Source: Siphonodentalium dalli
Lineage: Eukaryota; Mollusca; Scaphopoda; Gadilida; Siphonodentaliidae
Length of the DNA: 64,000 nt
Reading direction: 5' to 3'
Assembly: GCA_032622095.1 (NCBI GenBank)
Contig: CP136062.1
Span: 38,940,918 to 39,004,917, forward strand
In this document: positions 10,451 through 20,377 of the stretch, piece by piece
Layout: each line of letters opens with the position of its first letter
Position numbering within the stretch: position 1 is the first letter of the stretch
Translations under genes and position numbers: made by a program
The notes under the pieces: generated by a model
What the model was told of the DNA's origin: nothing
What the model saw: the letters and a program-made list of their open reading frames with translations, nothing else
Database searches by the model: none

Positions 10451-11062
10451 CATCATAACAACTTAGAAGTCCATGCAAGGTTATAATCGCGTTTATGTTT
10501 GTTCGATCCACGACGATTGCGTGTTGAAAGCTGTTCGGCACCAAAGCAGACTGCGTCAAAAAAGTCCCCCATGAGCAGCATTTGCGTGCCGAGTCTGGTC
10601 TACTTTCATTTGGGGACATGTACAGATTATATCTACATGTATACACCCCCTGGTTAAGTGGTTCTGATAATTTGTTGTGATGCTGGTGGGTTCTGCTGAA
10701 TTGCTATAGCCGGTAGAGCGAACTACCCTTATTAAATGTTTTAATTTCACAGTGTTTGGCCATGGCCGAGAGATTTGTGTATATGAGACATCAAGAACAT
10801 TTATATGATAGTGTTCTAATAATGGCTGTGATGGTGCTTGCAAAACCACAGGAATATCTCTTTAAATTATGGTCGGTTTGCGATATCTAACATAGCCATT
10901 ATTAAAATATTTTAATATTCTAAGGCAAATTTCTGAATGTTTTATAAATACAACAGCTTTTCTTCGATTCGTTGAGATATGGCAATGACTCGCGAATATG
11001 ACATCTTTGGAAACATGACGGTACTTTGTCCCATCAGCATCATATCAATTCAGCAGGTCCAA
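10451..11062. repeat. Dispersed repeat (GCAGGACC / GATGCTGGTGG family)
   Basis: It shares GTGATGCTGGTGGGTTCTGC, GTTTGGCCATGGCCGAGAGA and the GTACCGTTATT-type segment with 26860-27360, 39720-39940 and the two parts at 12767-12915 and 13354-13490. The repeat ends with a degenerate unit of the adjacent 37-bp array. Possibly a non-autonomous element; termini not defined. Confidence 0.55.
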
Positions 11063-12549
11063 CAAACAGCATAGCAAAGTAGCACAAGAAAACCATAGTC
11101 AGAAATGTTAACGCCCTCAAAATCATAGCAACCGCCAAGGGTGCATATATATACCTAAGGCGGGTGAATGACGTCATATAATTGTTTTCTATATCCATCA
11201 GTGATTTTTCAAGATCGCGGGTATAGATTTTGGAGAAATTGTCACGTGACTTCCGGTTAGCAACCGTGTGGAGATTGCAAAACAAAACGCGGAATTGGAA
11301 ATGAAGCATCGCGATAAAAATGAAAGTAACTACTTCACAACTTACGAAGAATTCACATGTGATTTAAGTCTATTAATTTCATTTAGACATATTTCGTTGG
11401 TCAGCTTAATGAAAACGAAAAATGAAGAAGTCGTGACGATAATCCAGACAAGATTTTACAATTCACGACACGACTTGTCAATTTGGCATGTCGTCTCCGT
11501 CGTGACCACTGCATGATGTTACATAAATTATTCTTACGGTTATGTCGCCGAAAAAAGGCAAATTTGAGGCACATCATGTGTGGTTGCTCCACTACGTGTC
11601 ACGTACGATTCATATTATTATTAGGCAACCACATATATAATATATAATATACTGGTTACATGAATGCACCACCTCAGAATTCCGTTACAACAACTAATCC
11701 TTCAAATTATTAAAACTACGGCTTATCGCTGAAGGTTTCTCATCCACACACCAGAAAGCCTCTAAATGGGGACTAATTGAATACAACCGCCGATACCTCG
11801 CAATACGACTTTTAGTCTACATTCCAACTGAGACATACTTCATCGGCAATGTTAGCTGTTATATCATGCATTGTGTTCCCGCCATAAAATCTTCAAAAAG
11901 TGGTCCAGCCATAATTCACACCTAAATATCGAAAGCAATTAACGCGGTCATACAAGTTACATACTGCAACAATGAGACATCCACGAAGTTAAATCCACGA
12001 ATACCGACATCCTGCAAAAAGTATAACCGGTACCTAATATAGCGAGTACGTTATATTGTTGGAATAGGACATTTCTCTTCGTTCTTCTACAATTTCCTAA
12101 AATAACTCGCGTCTTGTGAAACACGGAATGTGTCGATCTTCGAGCTGAGCAGCTATGGAGTGTTATAACACGATAAGACTATGGGTCGCCGCATTTCTTG
12201 TAAATCGGCTATATCATTCCGATGGAACAATCCCATTGGAAGTTTACATTGTCCAGGATTAGATTGAAGTATACTCGATAAATAGGCAGCATGCTATCAC
12301 ATGTAAGGGTAGTCTAAAATTTAAACGAAATTAGAAAGGTTTAAACTTTAAGTCTAGAAACTATATCAGTCCTCAACTTACTTAATATGGAATATGTGAT
12401 ACTACCAAATCGCCTGGCGCCACGTCCCTGCCAGAGAGGAGGTGGGGTCTGAACAGGCCCAAAATCTACCTTTGCCAATTGAAAATATTGTTTACCAAAT
12501 TATATTAAAATAACATTGATTTCTGTCTTTCTGCAACATTTACTCTTCT
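11063..12549. other. Low-repeat stretch, nothing recognised
   Basis: No tandem repeat or known element stands out. There is an 82-codon plus-strand frame at 11268-11516 and an 89-codon minus-strand frame at 11040-11309. Neither resembles a known family. The sequence CATATATATACC near 11142 is TATA-like, but no transcript structure follows from it. Confidence 0.4.
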
Positions 12550-12766
12550 TACAGTAATGCCCAAAGTAATTGACCACTTAACCACATCAGAATTGTGGGT
12601 AATGTTTCAGGATTTAGTCGGAAATATGGCTTGTTGCCATTCATCGGAAAGCTCTCGCCGAGAGCTTTCCGATGAATGGCAACAAGCAATATTTCCGACT
12701 AAATCCTGAAAAATTACCCATAATTCTGCTGTGGTTAAGTGGTCAATTACTTTGGGCATTACTGTA
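12550..12766. mobile_element. Palindromic TA-flanked MITE (CAGTAATGCCC family), full length
   Basis: 217 bp with ends TACAGTAATGCCCAAAGTAA and inverse. The centre turns at AAGCTCTCGCCGAGAGCTT, so the whole element is one long hairpin. The 17286-17502 copy has the same uninterrupted centre. Confidence 0.9.
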
Positions 12767-13490
12767 TGTGTGTTTTGACAAGTCATTTAAGTATTATTGT
12801 CGATTTTCAGCAACTATTACAACCAGTATTAAACATATTTCGCAACACATTGTATATATGTTTTGAATGTTTGATGCACATAATGGCTTTTCCTGGATGT
12901 ATTCAGATGTATATCCTTTACCCAACAGAACGGCCCTGTGCAAATGCATTCTCTTATATATGCGATACGACCATAGGTCGCCTCGCATATATAAGAGAAT
13001 GCATTGGCTTAACACACATTAAAAAAGATAAAATTGTCAAAGAATGTAAAAAAATATTATAAAAAATTAAAAAATTGTTAAAGAATGTAAGAAAAAAAGG
13101 TAAAAAGTGTTAAATTGTTTTGTTTTTTTTTGGCCAATGCATTCTCTTATATATGCGAGGCGACCTATGGTCGACTCGCATATATAAGAGAATGCATTGG
13201 CACATGGCATAACTGTAACCATCACAATGTGGTCAATGAACCGGTTCCAATGATATCCATATTTCTATGGTTCTATTGAGACAGACCGAAGATATTTTAG
13301 GCTGTTGAAGCTTTATTTGGGCGTTTTTGGCCGTTTTGTTGGGTAAAGGGTTAACAGAACACCGCGATAATGACAACTTTCAAAAATATAACGGTACGTG
13401 TTTTTAACAGCATCAGTTTTCTCTAACAACTTCATAGAAATTTAACAGAACCCACCAGCATGATATATAGCACATTAGCAGGACCACTTG
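12767..13490. repeat. Dispersed repeat split by a piggyBac-like MITE
   Basis: The left part (12780-12915) and right part (13354-13490) align with the uninterrupted copy at 27120-27360. In the intact copy the break point reads CAGATTAACGG. The split copy has the MITE at that TTAA. Confidence 0.7.
12916..13353. mobile_element. piggyBac-like MITE (CCCTTTACCCAACA ends) with two hairpin modules
   Basis: The right end is TTTTGTTGGGTAAAGGG followed by TTAA; the left end CCTTTACCCAACAGAACGG has lost part of its terminus. The family is best seen at 39261-39660 and 43462-43861, where TTAACCCTTTACCC and GGGTAAAGGGTTAA bound the element. The ends and TTAA target match piggyBac conventions by family knowledge. 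The interior holds two inverted ~69-bp hairpins and an AT-rich linker; no transposase. Confidence 0.85.
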
Positions 13491-13601
13491 AACAGGGGTG
13501 AGTATGCAATGCAAATTAATTTGGAGCATGTGCGTGATGGTAGCCACGCGGAGCTGTAACCCCAAATTTGAGACGAAAACAGTTGGAAATTGGATGCCAG
13601 A

Positions 13602-13902
13602 AAATAAAAAGAGTCGCAGATTGTCGATCGAAACATGGGTCGACGTTACTTGGATTTATGCCCTGTGCCAATGCATTAATTATATATGCGAGTCGACCAT
13701 ACATGTAGGTCGCGATTGGCCTAACACTTTTTACCATTTTTTAACAATTTTATAATATTTTTCTACATTCTTTGACAATTTTATCATTTTTAATATGTGT
13801 TAAGCCAATGCATTCTCTTATATATATGCGAGGCGACCATATAATATAAAATAAAAAAAGGCGCAGATTGTCGATCGAAACATAGGTCGACGTTACTTGG
13901 AT
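13602..13902. mobile_element. Truncated hairpin-module insert flanked by ~54-bp direct repeats
   Basis: The insert (13656-13847) carries decayed hairpin modules from the piggyBac-like family, starting at TTATGCCCTGTGCC and ending within a second hairpin at GCGAGGCGACCAT. The flanks 13602-13655 and 13848-13902 are near-identical, sharing GCAGATTGTCGATCGAAACA and GGTCGACGTTACTTGGAT. No complete terminal inverted repeat is present. The architecture parallels 9607-9890. Confidence 0.75.
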
Positions 13903-13959
13903 ACTATAATGCCCAATAGCAAATTATTCTGAAGTATCGTTTTCTCTATATACCGTAAA

Positions 13960-14333
13960 GCGACACCAATTTTTAAGTCTGGTTTACGAACATGTGGGGA
14001 GAATAAAAGTAGATACAGGAGGGAAAAAAATAAAACTAAAAAAAATTGTCCCCCCAATTTATATCAAGTAAATCGTGGAATTTTACATAAATTTTACAAA
14101 AATTGTGAAAAAATGTTTTTGAATGAAATTCTGAACCAAACAATACATTTCTTGTCATGAAATACATGAAAATATGGATCTGTAAATGATCATAAGCAGA
14201 ACCGGATGCGACAGCACATGAAAATCAGTACGCGTGTACAAAAATATGGGAGAAAAAAGTTTTATTTTTTTTCATGAAATGGAAAAAAAGTTGTAGGAGG
14301 TGTATGTAAACCAGACTTAAAAATTGGTGTCGC
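13960..14333. mobile_element. MITE with ~29-bp terminal inverted repeats
   Basis: The left end GCGACACCAATTTTTAAGTC with TGGTTTACG pairs with the right end GTAAACCAGACTTAAAAATT with GGTGTCGCC. The interior is A-rich and non-coding. No other copy was recognised in the window. Confidence 0.75.
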
Positions 14334-14901
14334 CTAAGTTGGATATTCCAATTAGAAATCACTTAACATGCAAGTATAGTGGTGGGTTTAAATTGTTCAC
14401 AACAAACCAATGCTGTTATGGGTGTGAATATAGATAATTCTGACCAACCGACGGTGCAAGTGGTATTTCACGTGATTAGAATTGACCATTCAGAGTAACA
14501 GGAACAGTTTCCAAATAACAAGTCACAATTCCATGCAAATATGCAGAATGTTCTGCATGACCGTTGCAACATTTATACATCGCATTTGAGAAAGATGTGT
14601 ATTCATTACAAAGAACGGCGGGCAATTACATGTCATATGTCACCACGCGAAACGGAACATGCATCTTCTTGGTAGAATATCGCAGAATTTTCTCAAATTA
14701 AACAATATTATGCAAATATTCATAGAAATGTAAGCTCACTCAATACTCAATACTCAATTCTGATTGTTAGGATTCTTTTATTCGACACAGTTTTAACAAA
14801 CTTTGAAAAATATGAGTGGTATTGGTTCAGGCAGAAGTTTGCTATATTAAGAATAACATCGAAATATCCGTAAAATTGTAAATGTGTTGTTTTGTCCACA
14901 G

Positions 14902-15103
14902 GGAAGCGCCAGTGGAAACTAACTACATGTATAAGTTGGGTACTTCAATCGAAGATTATGTAGCAACGTCCCTGTCTTGCGCTATTTTGGGAGGGCGTTG
15001 TGGTTGGGGTGTGTCTCAATCAATATCACGGACATTTTCTAATAGGTTCCTGAATACAGAAAAATTCAGACTGCAAAGCATGTTGTTGTTGTTTTTTTTG
15101 TAA
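14902..15103 (+). CDS. Possible internal or terminal exon, unknown product
   Basis: A good 3' splice site (TGTTGTTTTGTCCACAG, ending 14901) is followed by one phase base and 66 codons to TAA at 15103. The peptide begins EAPVETNYMYKLGTSIEDYV and contains SCAILGGRCGWG. The tail ends in a leucine/phenylalanine-rich run encoded by GTT/TTT repeats, so the true end may be an earlier donor. I do not recognise a domain. The 50-bp minisatellite starts just downstream. Confidence 0.22.
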
Positions 15104-15139
15104 TTGAAAGCGAACTATACTGTTATAGCAAATGTTCGC

Positions 15140-15640
15140 CTTTGGTAAAGATGGTCTATCTCTTTGTAAACATGTGTTATATAGTCACCGGGGTATGAAG
15201 ATTGTCTATCTCTGTGTAAACATGTGTTATATAGTTACCGGGGTATAAAGATGGTCTATTTCTGTGTAAACATGTGTTATATAGTTACCGGGGTATAAAG
15301 ATGGTCTATCTCTTTGTAAACATGTGTTATATTGTTACCGGGGGTATAAAAATGGTATATCTCTGTGTAAACATGTGTTATATAGTTACCGGGGTATAAA
15401 GATGGTCTATCTCTTTGTAAACATGTGTTATATAGTTACCGGGGTATAAATATGGTCTATCTCTGTGTAAACATGTGTTATATAGTTACCGGGGTATACA
15501 GATGGTCTATATATCTCTTTGTAAACATGTGTTATATAGTTACCGGGGTATAAAGATGGTCTATCTCATTGCAAACATGTGTTATATAGTTACCAGGGTA
15601 TACAGATGGTCTGTCTCTTTGTAAACATGTCCGGAAATGA
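15140..15640. repeat. 50-bp minisatellite, ~10 units
   Basis: Units contain AAAGATGGTCTATCTCTTTG, TAAACATGTGTTATATAGTT and ACCGGGGTAT, with about 50 bp between successive GATGGTCTAT motifs. Small insertions (extra ATAT) and single changes distinguish units. Confidence 0.93.
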
Positions 15641-16854
15641 TTCTATCGATTAATATTGATTATATTTTCGAATATGTTTTGGTTTTAAAATGTGTGGTTG
15701 TTTAGCTAACGAACAATAGTGCATGGTTACTGTTAACAGAGACCATAAATTTTATTGTATAATTTTGTCACAAATAAACGTTAATTAAACTCATGAACTT
15801 TGATTCGTGCGATCTGTTATTACTAAATATAAAGGCATTGAAGTTCCATATCGTTTTATACATTTAACTGCATGGGTTACCGTGTAGTTGGTTATAAAGA
15901 ATTATGTGTTATAATACTATACAACTAAATATCTATTATCTCGAAATTTACATTGCTATTTGACACACGAAAACCTTCGAACAGAAGGAAAATTATGTTA
16001 TTAAGCGTTACGTGGATTAAAATCGCATACACAGGTTTACACGCTCAAATACATGGGTCATTTCTGACACAAATCAGTTTGATCAACATCCAATTTATCT
16101 TACCTATATACAGTGCTAGTATATCCCGCAAATTTAGCCATACACTATATATGGAATACGTCACCATGTGGACAGTTTATCCCATATAAATCGTAAATAT
16201 GTATATAAGCAAGAGGTGGTCATAATGGTATGTCTGCATGATTAAACATTTATCAAATAGACAATAAAACGCGATAAAGCTGGGCAATTCTAAGCCAAGT
16301 GGATGTAAATGAGCGAACATGTATATAGTTTGGTTCATCGATATGGGGTACCATCGGATATTAGAATATAAACCGAACGATGGCCCTGTTTTGAGATTGG
16401 TGATAAAGTAATATTTTAATAAAGTTAATATACGGTTCACAGGCTTGCAGCGAAAAATTATAGACAGTAGAATTGATATATTTAAAACGTTGAATATTGT
16501 CATAATTTCGATCAATTTTGCCTACAAAACACACGGTTGTAAATTCTGGGTCCATATACGGTACATTTGGTTGATATTACCTAACAGAACATTTTGAATG
16601 AATATGGTCTGCACAAAGGGGACGGGTACAATAGAAAATTAGAAATATAAATTGGACTGAACGTCGTCATTCCAGTCACGTCCTGCATGTTGTGAAATTG
16701 TGGGGTAGCATGTAAAAAAAAATATAGAACATCGACACAATATATGGCGGGACTTACCTCTTTCTTCGAAAATAAAATAACTCTCCTTTACTCCATCGTG
16801 ATTCGATGCGAATATACTTCGATCTCGAGTTGAATCACTATATATATATACACG
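15641..16854. other. Low-repeat stretch with a possible promoter and donor on the minus strand
   Basis: Most of this stretch shows nothing recognisable; a 112-codon minus-strand frame at 16177-16515 resembles no family. Near the right edge the minus strand reads a run of TATATATATA (16841-16852), then about 80 bp further AAAGAG followed by GTAAGT (donor near 16755). That could be a 5' non-coding exon, but the evidence is only these two motifs. Confidence 0.25.
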
Positions 16855-16944
16855 CCGCTACTAACGAAACAACAACCCGACCACCGCTACTAACGAAACA
16901 ACAACCCGACCACCGCTACTAACGAAACAACAACCCGACCACCG
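16855..16944. repeat. 29-bp tandem triplet
   Basis: Three identical units of CCGCTACTAACGAAACAACA plus ACCCGACCA. Confidence 0.95.
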
Positions 16945-17198
16945 AAAAAAATCGACGACGAAAGAAAATCTCAAAGTTTGTCACAGAGAGAACCCACTAT
17001 GACACAGATGTCGACGAATCACGTGACCAGTATTGGACGGGATAAAGGCTCACCTTCCTATATCTTTGAATAAGACTCATATAATTGGCCGGTCGCCTTC
17101 ATCAATATTTATGGCGAGCGCCTGCACCGCGATTAATTCCTATGCATTGAACACGCTTCATTTGAATCTCGATAGAGATTCTCAGATCTCTCATTTAC

Positions 17199-17285
17199 GA
17201 ATGTATTACGACTGTATGAATAAAATTCGCAGTATAATTTGCCGCGTGACAGTTGTGAGACGTTGATAGAAATCTGTTGTCTATA
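17199..17285. repeat. Dispersed ~85-bp segment, three copies
   Basis: TTTACGAATGTATTACGACT ... TAATTTGCCGCGTGACAG ... GATAGAAATCTG recurs at 19081-19160 and 19390-19485. The 19081 copy directly follows the MITE at 18876-19080, as if the MITE split it at GACTGTA. Confidence 0.7.
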
Positions 17286-17502
17286 TACAGTAATGCTCTA
17301 AGTAATCGACTCCTTAACCACAGCAGAATTATGTGTAACTTTTCAGGATTTAGTCGGAAATATGGCTTGTTGCCATTCATCGGAAAGCTCTCGCCGAGAG
17401 CTTTCCGATGAATGGCAACAAGCCATATTTCCGACTAAATCCTGAAAAGTTATCCATAATCCCGCTGTGGTTAAGGAGTCGATTATTTAGACCATTACAG
17501 TA
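17286..17502. mobile_element. Palindromic TA-flanked MITE (CAGTAATGCCC family), full length
   Basis: 217 bp with ends TACAGTAATGCTCTAAGTAA and inverse, and a central GCTCTCGCCGAGAGC turn like the 12550 copy. Confidence 0.88.
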
Positions 17503-18875
17503 TATAGTTCTTCCAACGTTCGCATGACGGTGCCCGAATACTAAATCAGGACATATTTCCTGAATCGGGAACTTTTCCTATTATAATTCATTCATTCCCT
17601 TACTAACATGTACATGTGTCTTTGAGTTTCCCATCCTAACGGGATCCGCATACTAAATCAGGGTACATCTCCTATAGTTATATATGTAAACAATCATGTA
17701 GCTTTGACTATATGACGGGGACACGCATACGAAATCAGGACGCATTTCTTAATCGGGATTTTTTTCTATACCTTTCATTCTTTTTATAATAAATGTATAG
17801 ATTTGGCCGTTAGTATCATGCATACTAAATCATGATACTAAGAATATATTTGGTAGTATCATGCATACTAAATCAGATCGCAAGTCTTAAATCGGGAACT
17901 GTGCCTATATATATTGTATCAATTTCCCTTACAAAGATGTAGATTTGAGTTTAGCATTTTACAGTGTAGGTCCCGCAAATTAATCAGGACAAATTTCATA
18001 AATTTGGAATTTTCTAGATCATGCCATGAATCTCTACTCTGGCTAAACCCTTAGAGATCTTATTCCATCAGTACAAAACATTGGAACTTTTTGAAGTTTT
18101 GACAGGGAACTTTATAAATTGGAAAAAATAACGCGGGGAATATATCTCTTAGTTATTATATGTTCTTTAATAATGTAATTCACTGTATATTTTATTCGGA
18201 CCGCGCACATTAAATCACGACACATTTCCTAAATCCTGATCTTTTGCTGTACCATTCATTCCCTTACAAACACGTATACATGTAGCTTCGAGTGTCGCAC
18301 ACACACGGGACTCGATTAATAAATCAGGGCATATCTCTTAAGTCTGGAACTTTGTCCTACATGTACATGAACATACATGTTATATAATTTATTCTTTTGT
18401 TTCCCCTAGAGATAAGAATTTTTACTTTTGCATTATAACTGTATAGCCGCATACTAAACAATTCAGGCGTCATTTCCTACTCTGGAACATTTCCTCTCTA
18501 TATATATACCATATCTAATCCAATTCTGGAACTGTCCTATACAATCAATTTCCCTTACATATATGTGGATTTCACAGGTTTTGTAATGGTGGAATATGAT
18601 ATATACGGGCGTTAGCCTGAGTAGATGTTCAATCGCATGACATGATCTACCATCTTGACAAACACGAAGAATTAATTTAAAAGAGTACACATTTCCAAAA
18701 TCGGGAACTTTTTATACACAATTCTCCTTTATAACTTTTGCTATACATGTATATAATCATGTTCATATAATCTAACTATTCCTCTCACCGCATGGCAATT
18801 TGAATTGTACGCTTAGAAATAAAGTTCGACCCAGAACTGTTCTCATATAATTCATTTAAGAATATATTTGGTATG

Positions 18876-19080
18876 TACAGTAGTGCCCTAAATAATCGAC
18901 TCCATAACCATATAGCAGAATTATGGGTAACTTTTCAGGATTTAGTCGGAAATATGGCTTGTTGCCATTCATCGGAAAGCTCTCAGTGAATGGCAACAAG
19001 CCATATTTCCGACTAAATCTTGAAACGTTACCCATAATTCTATTATGGTTAAGGAGTCGATTGTTTAGGGCATTACTGTA
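18876..19080. mobile_element. Palindromic TA-flanked MITE (CAGTAATGCCC family)
   Basis: Ends TACAGTAGTGCCCTAAATAA and inverse, 205 bp. The centre is slightly shortened (GCTCTCAGTGAATGGC) compared with the copies at 12550 and 17286. Confidence 0.87.
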
Positions 19081-19494
19081 CGAATATAATTCGCCGTATA
19101 ATTTGGCGCATGACAGTTAGGAGTGGTTGGTATGATAGAAATCTTGTCTGCCATCATGCGACGACGGCGGTGAGCCTACATATATGTCCCATAGCTTTGA
19201 CCTTCAAATTTCAACGCGACGCGCATTCTAAATGAGGGTACTTATCATCACAGACATGGCCCGTGTCTTCCGAGATAAAAGTGTAAAAATGGGAACACAT
19301 TCGCTGAATATAGGTGGTCGTGTTTACAATTGAGACAATCTAGTCTTGATATTAAAACACGATTAACATCTTTTAATCAGATTTCTCATTTACGAATGTA
19401 TATATTAGGACTGTATGAATATAATTCGCCGTTTAATTTGGCACGTGCATGACAGTTGAGAGTCGTGATAGAAATCTGCTCCACGACTGCATTC

Positions 19495-19819
19495 CACGGT
19501 GGGGAGTCACGTGATTTCGAGGTTGGTGAGTACCACGCATATCATAATGGCCGAGGCGTGTGCAAACGCACAAAAAACATAATATATGAAGAACTGACAC
19601 AAACATTGCATTTGTTACTGTTATGAGCATATTTTAGTTTATTTTGGAAATAAGTTGATACCTTATTTGTTCGGAAATAGTCGGTGACAAAATAGTATGT
19701 AACATGTCATACCTTAGTCTATATACCTTTTTCCTTGTTACTGTTCGCGTTTTCGATCGCCTCGGCAATTTTGATTGCGTTATACTCATCAACTCGAAAC
19801 CACGTGATTCCCCACCGTG
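19495..19819. mobile_element. Foldback-like element, compact copy
   Basis: Ends CACGGTGGGGAGTCACGTGA and inverse (CACGTGATTCCCCACCGTG). The internal arms contain GATACCTTATTTGTTCGGAA. It is related to 4763-5508 but lacks the nested units. Confidence 0.75.
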
Positions 19820-20377
19820 TTACCACCCCGGCATAAAAAGCAGGAAACATTTTCCTAAATACAGGACCCATCCTTTTTTTCCCCTTCCAAACTTGTATTA
19901 TCTTTGATTTTCGCTTCATAACGCGAACCGAATACTGAACCAGACACATCTCCTGAATTGGGAACTTTCCTTTCATATACCAATAATTCACCTTATAGAA
20001 GCGTGCAGCTTTGACCTTCGCATTCCAACTCGACTCACATGCTTCATCAGAGTAATTAATCTAAAAAGAGCCACGTGGACAATAAATGAAAAATCAATAT
20101 TTGCTATTGTGACATAACCTTCTTTAAATCTACCCGAATCACGAGACTCGAATATATACCAAATAAGAGCAAACTTCTTAAATTTGCTAATACAATAGAT
20201 AGTCTAGCCCAAAGGGACTTCGTGGTGATCCAACAAATAACAACGTAACACGTTTATTGGAAATTTTCGGCCACATGGCCTTCTTCAGCCAAAACAAGTT
20301 ATAAAGGTACAATCAATCAATATAAATGTTGACTCCAATTTAATAATGAACTCCGTGAAAACAAAGTCGTATACTGT

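Larger units (their letters stand above)
17510..20060. repeat. Degenerate ~100-125 bp tandem array with MITE insertions
   Basis: The motif set GCATACTAAATCAGGACA, ATTTCCTAAATCGGGAACTT and CATTCCCTTACAAACATG recurs at irregular spacing from 17525 to about 18760, with outliers near 19195 and 19845-20050. Units are heavily diverged, so the array is old. It is interrupted by MITEs at 18876-19080 and 19495-19819. Confidence 0.7.

Noticed and set aside
16177-16515. 112-codon hydrophobic minus-strand frame
   Set aside because: Hydrophobic codons are expected in AT-rich sequence. A second frame of 64 codons overlaps it and no motif is present.
20217-20300. Hammerhead-ribozyme-like core on the minus strand (CTGAAGA, GGCC/GGCC stem, GAAA), as found in Penelope-like elements
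   Set aside because: CTGANGA and GAAA are present around a 4-bp stem, but there is an unpaired base at the stem II entry. I found no stem III or cleavage triplet in the right place. Without a Penelope reverse transcriptase nearby this is not supportable.
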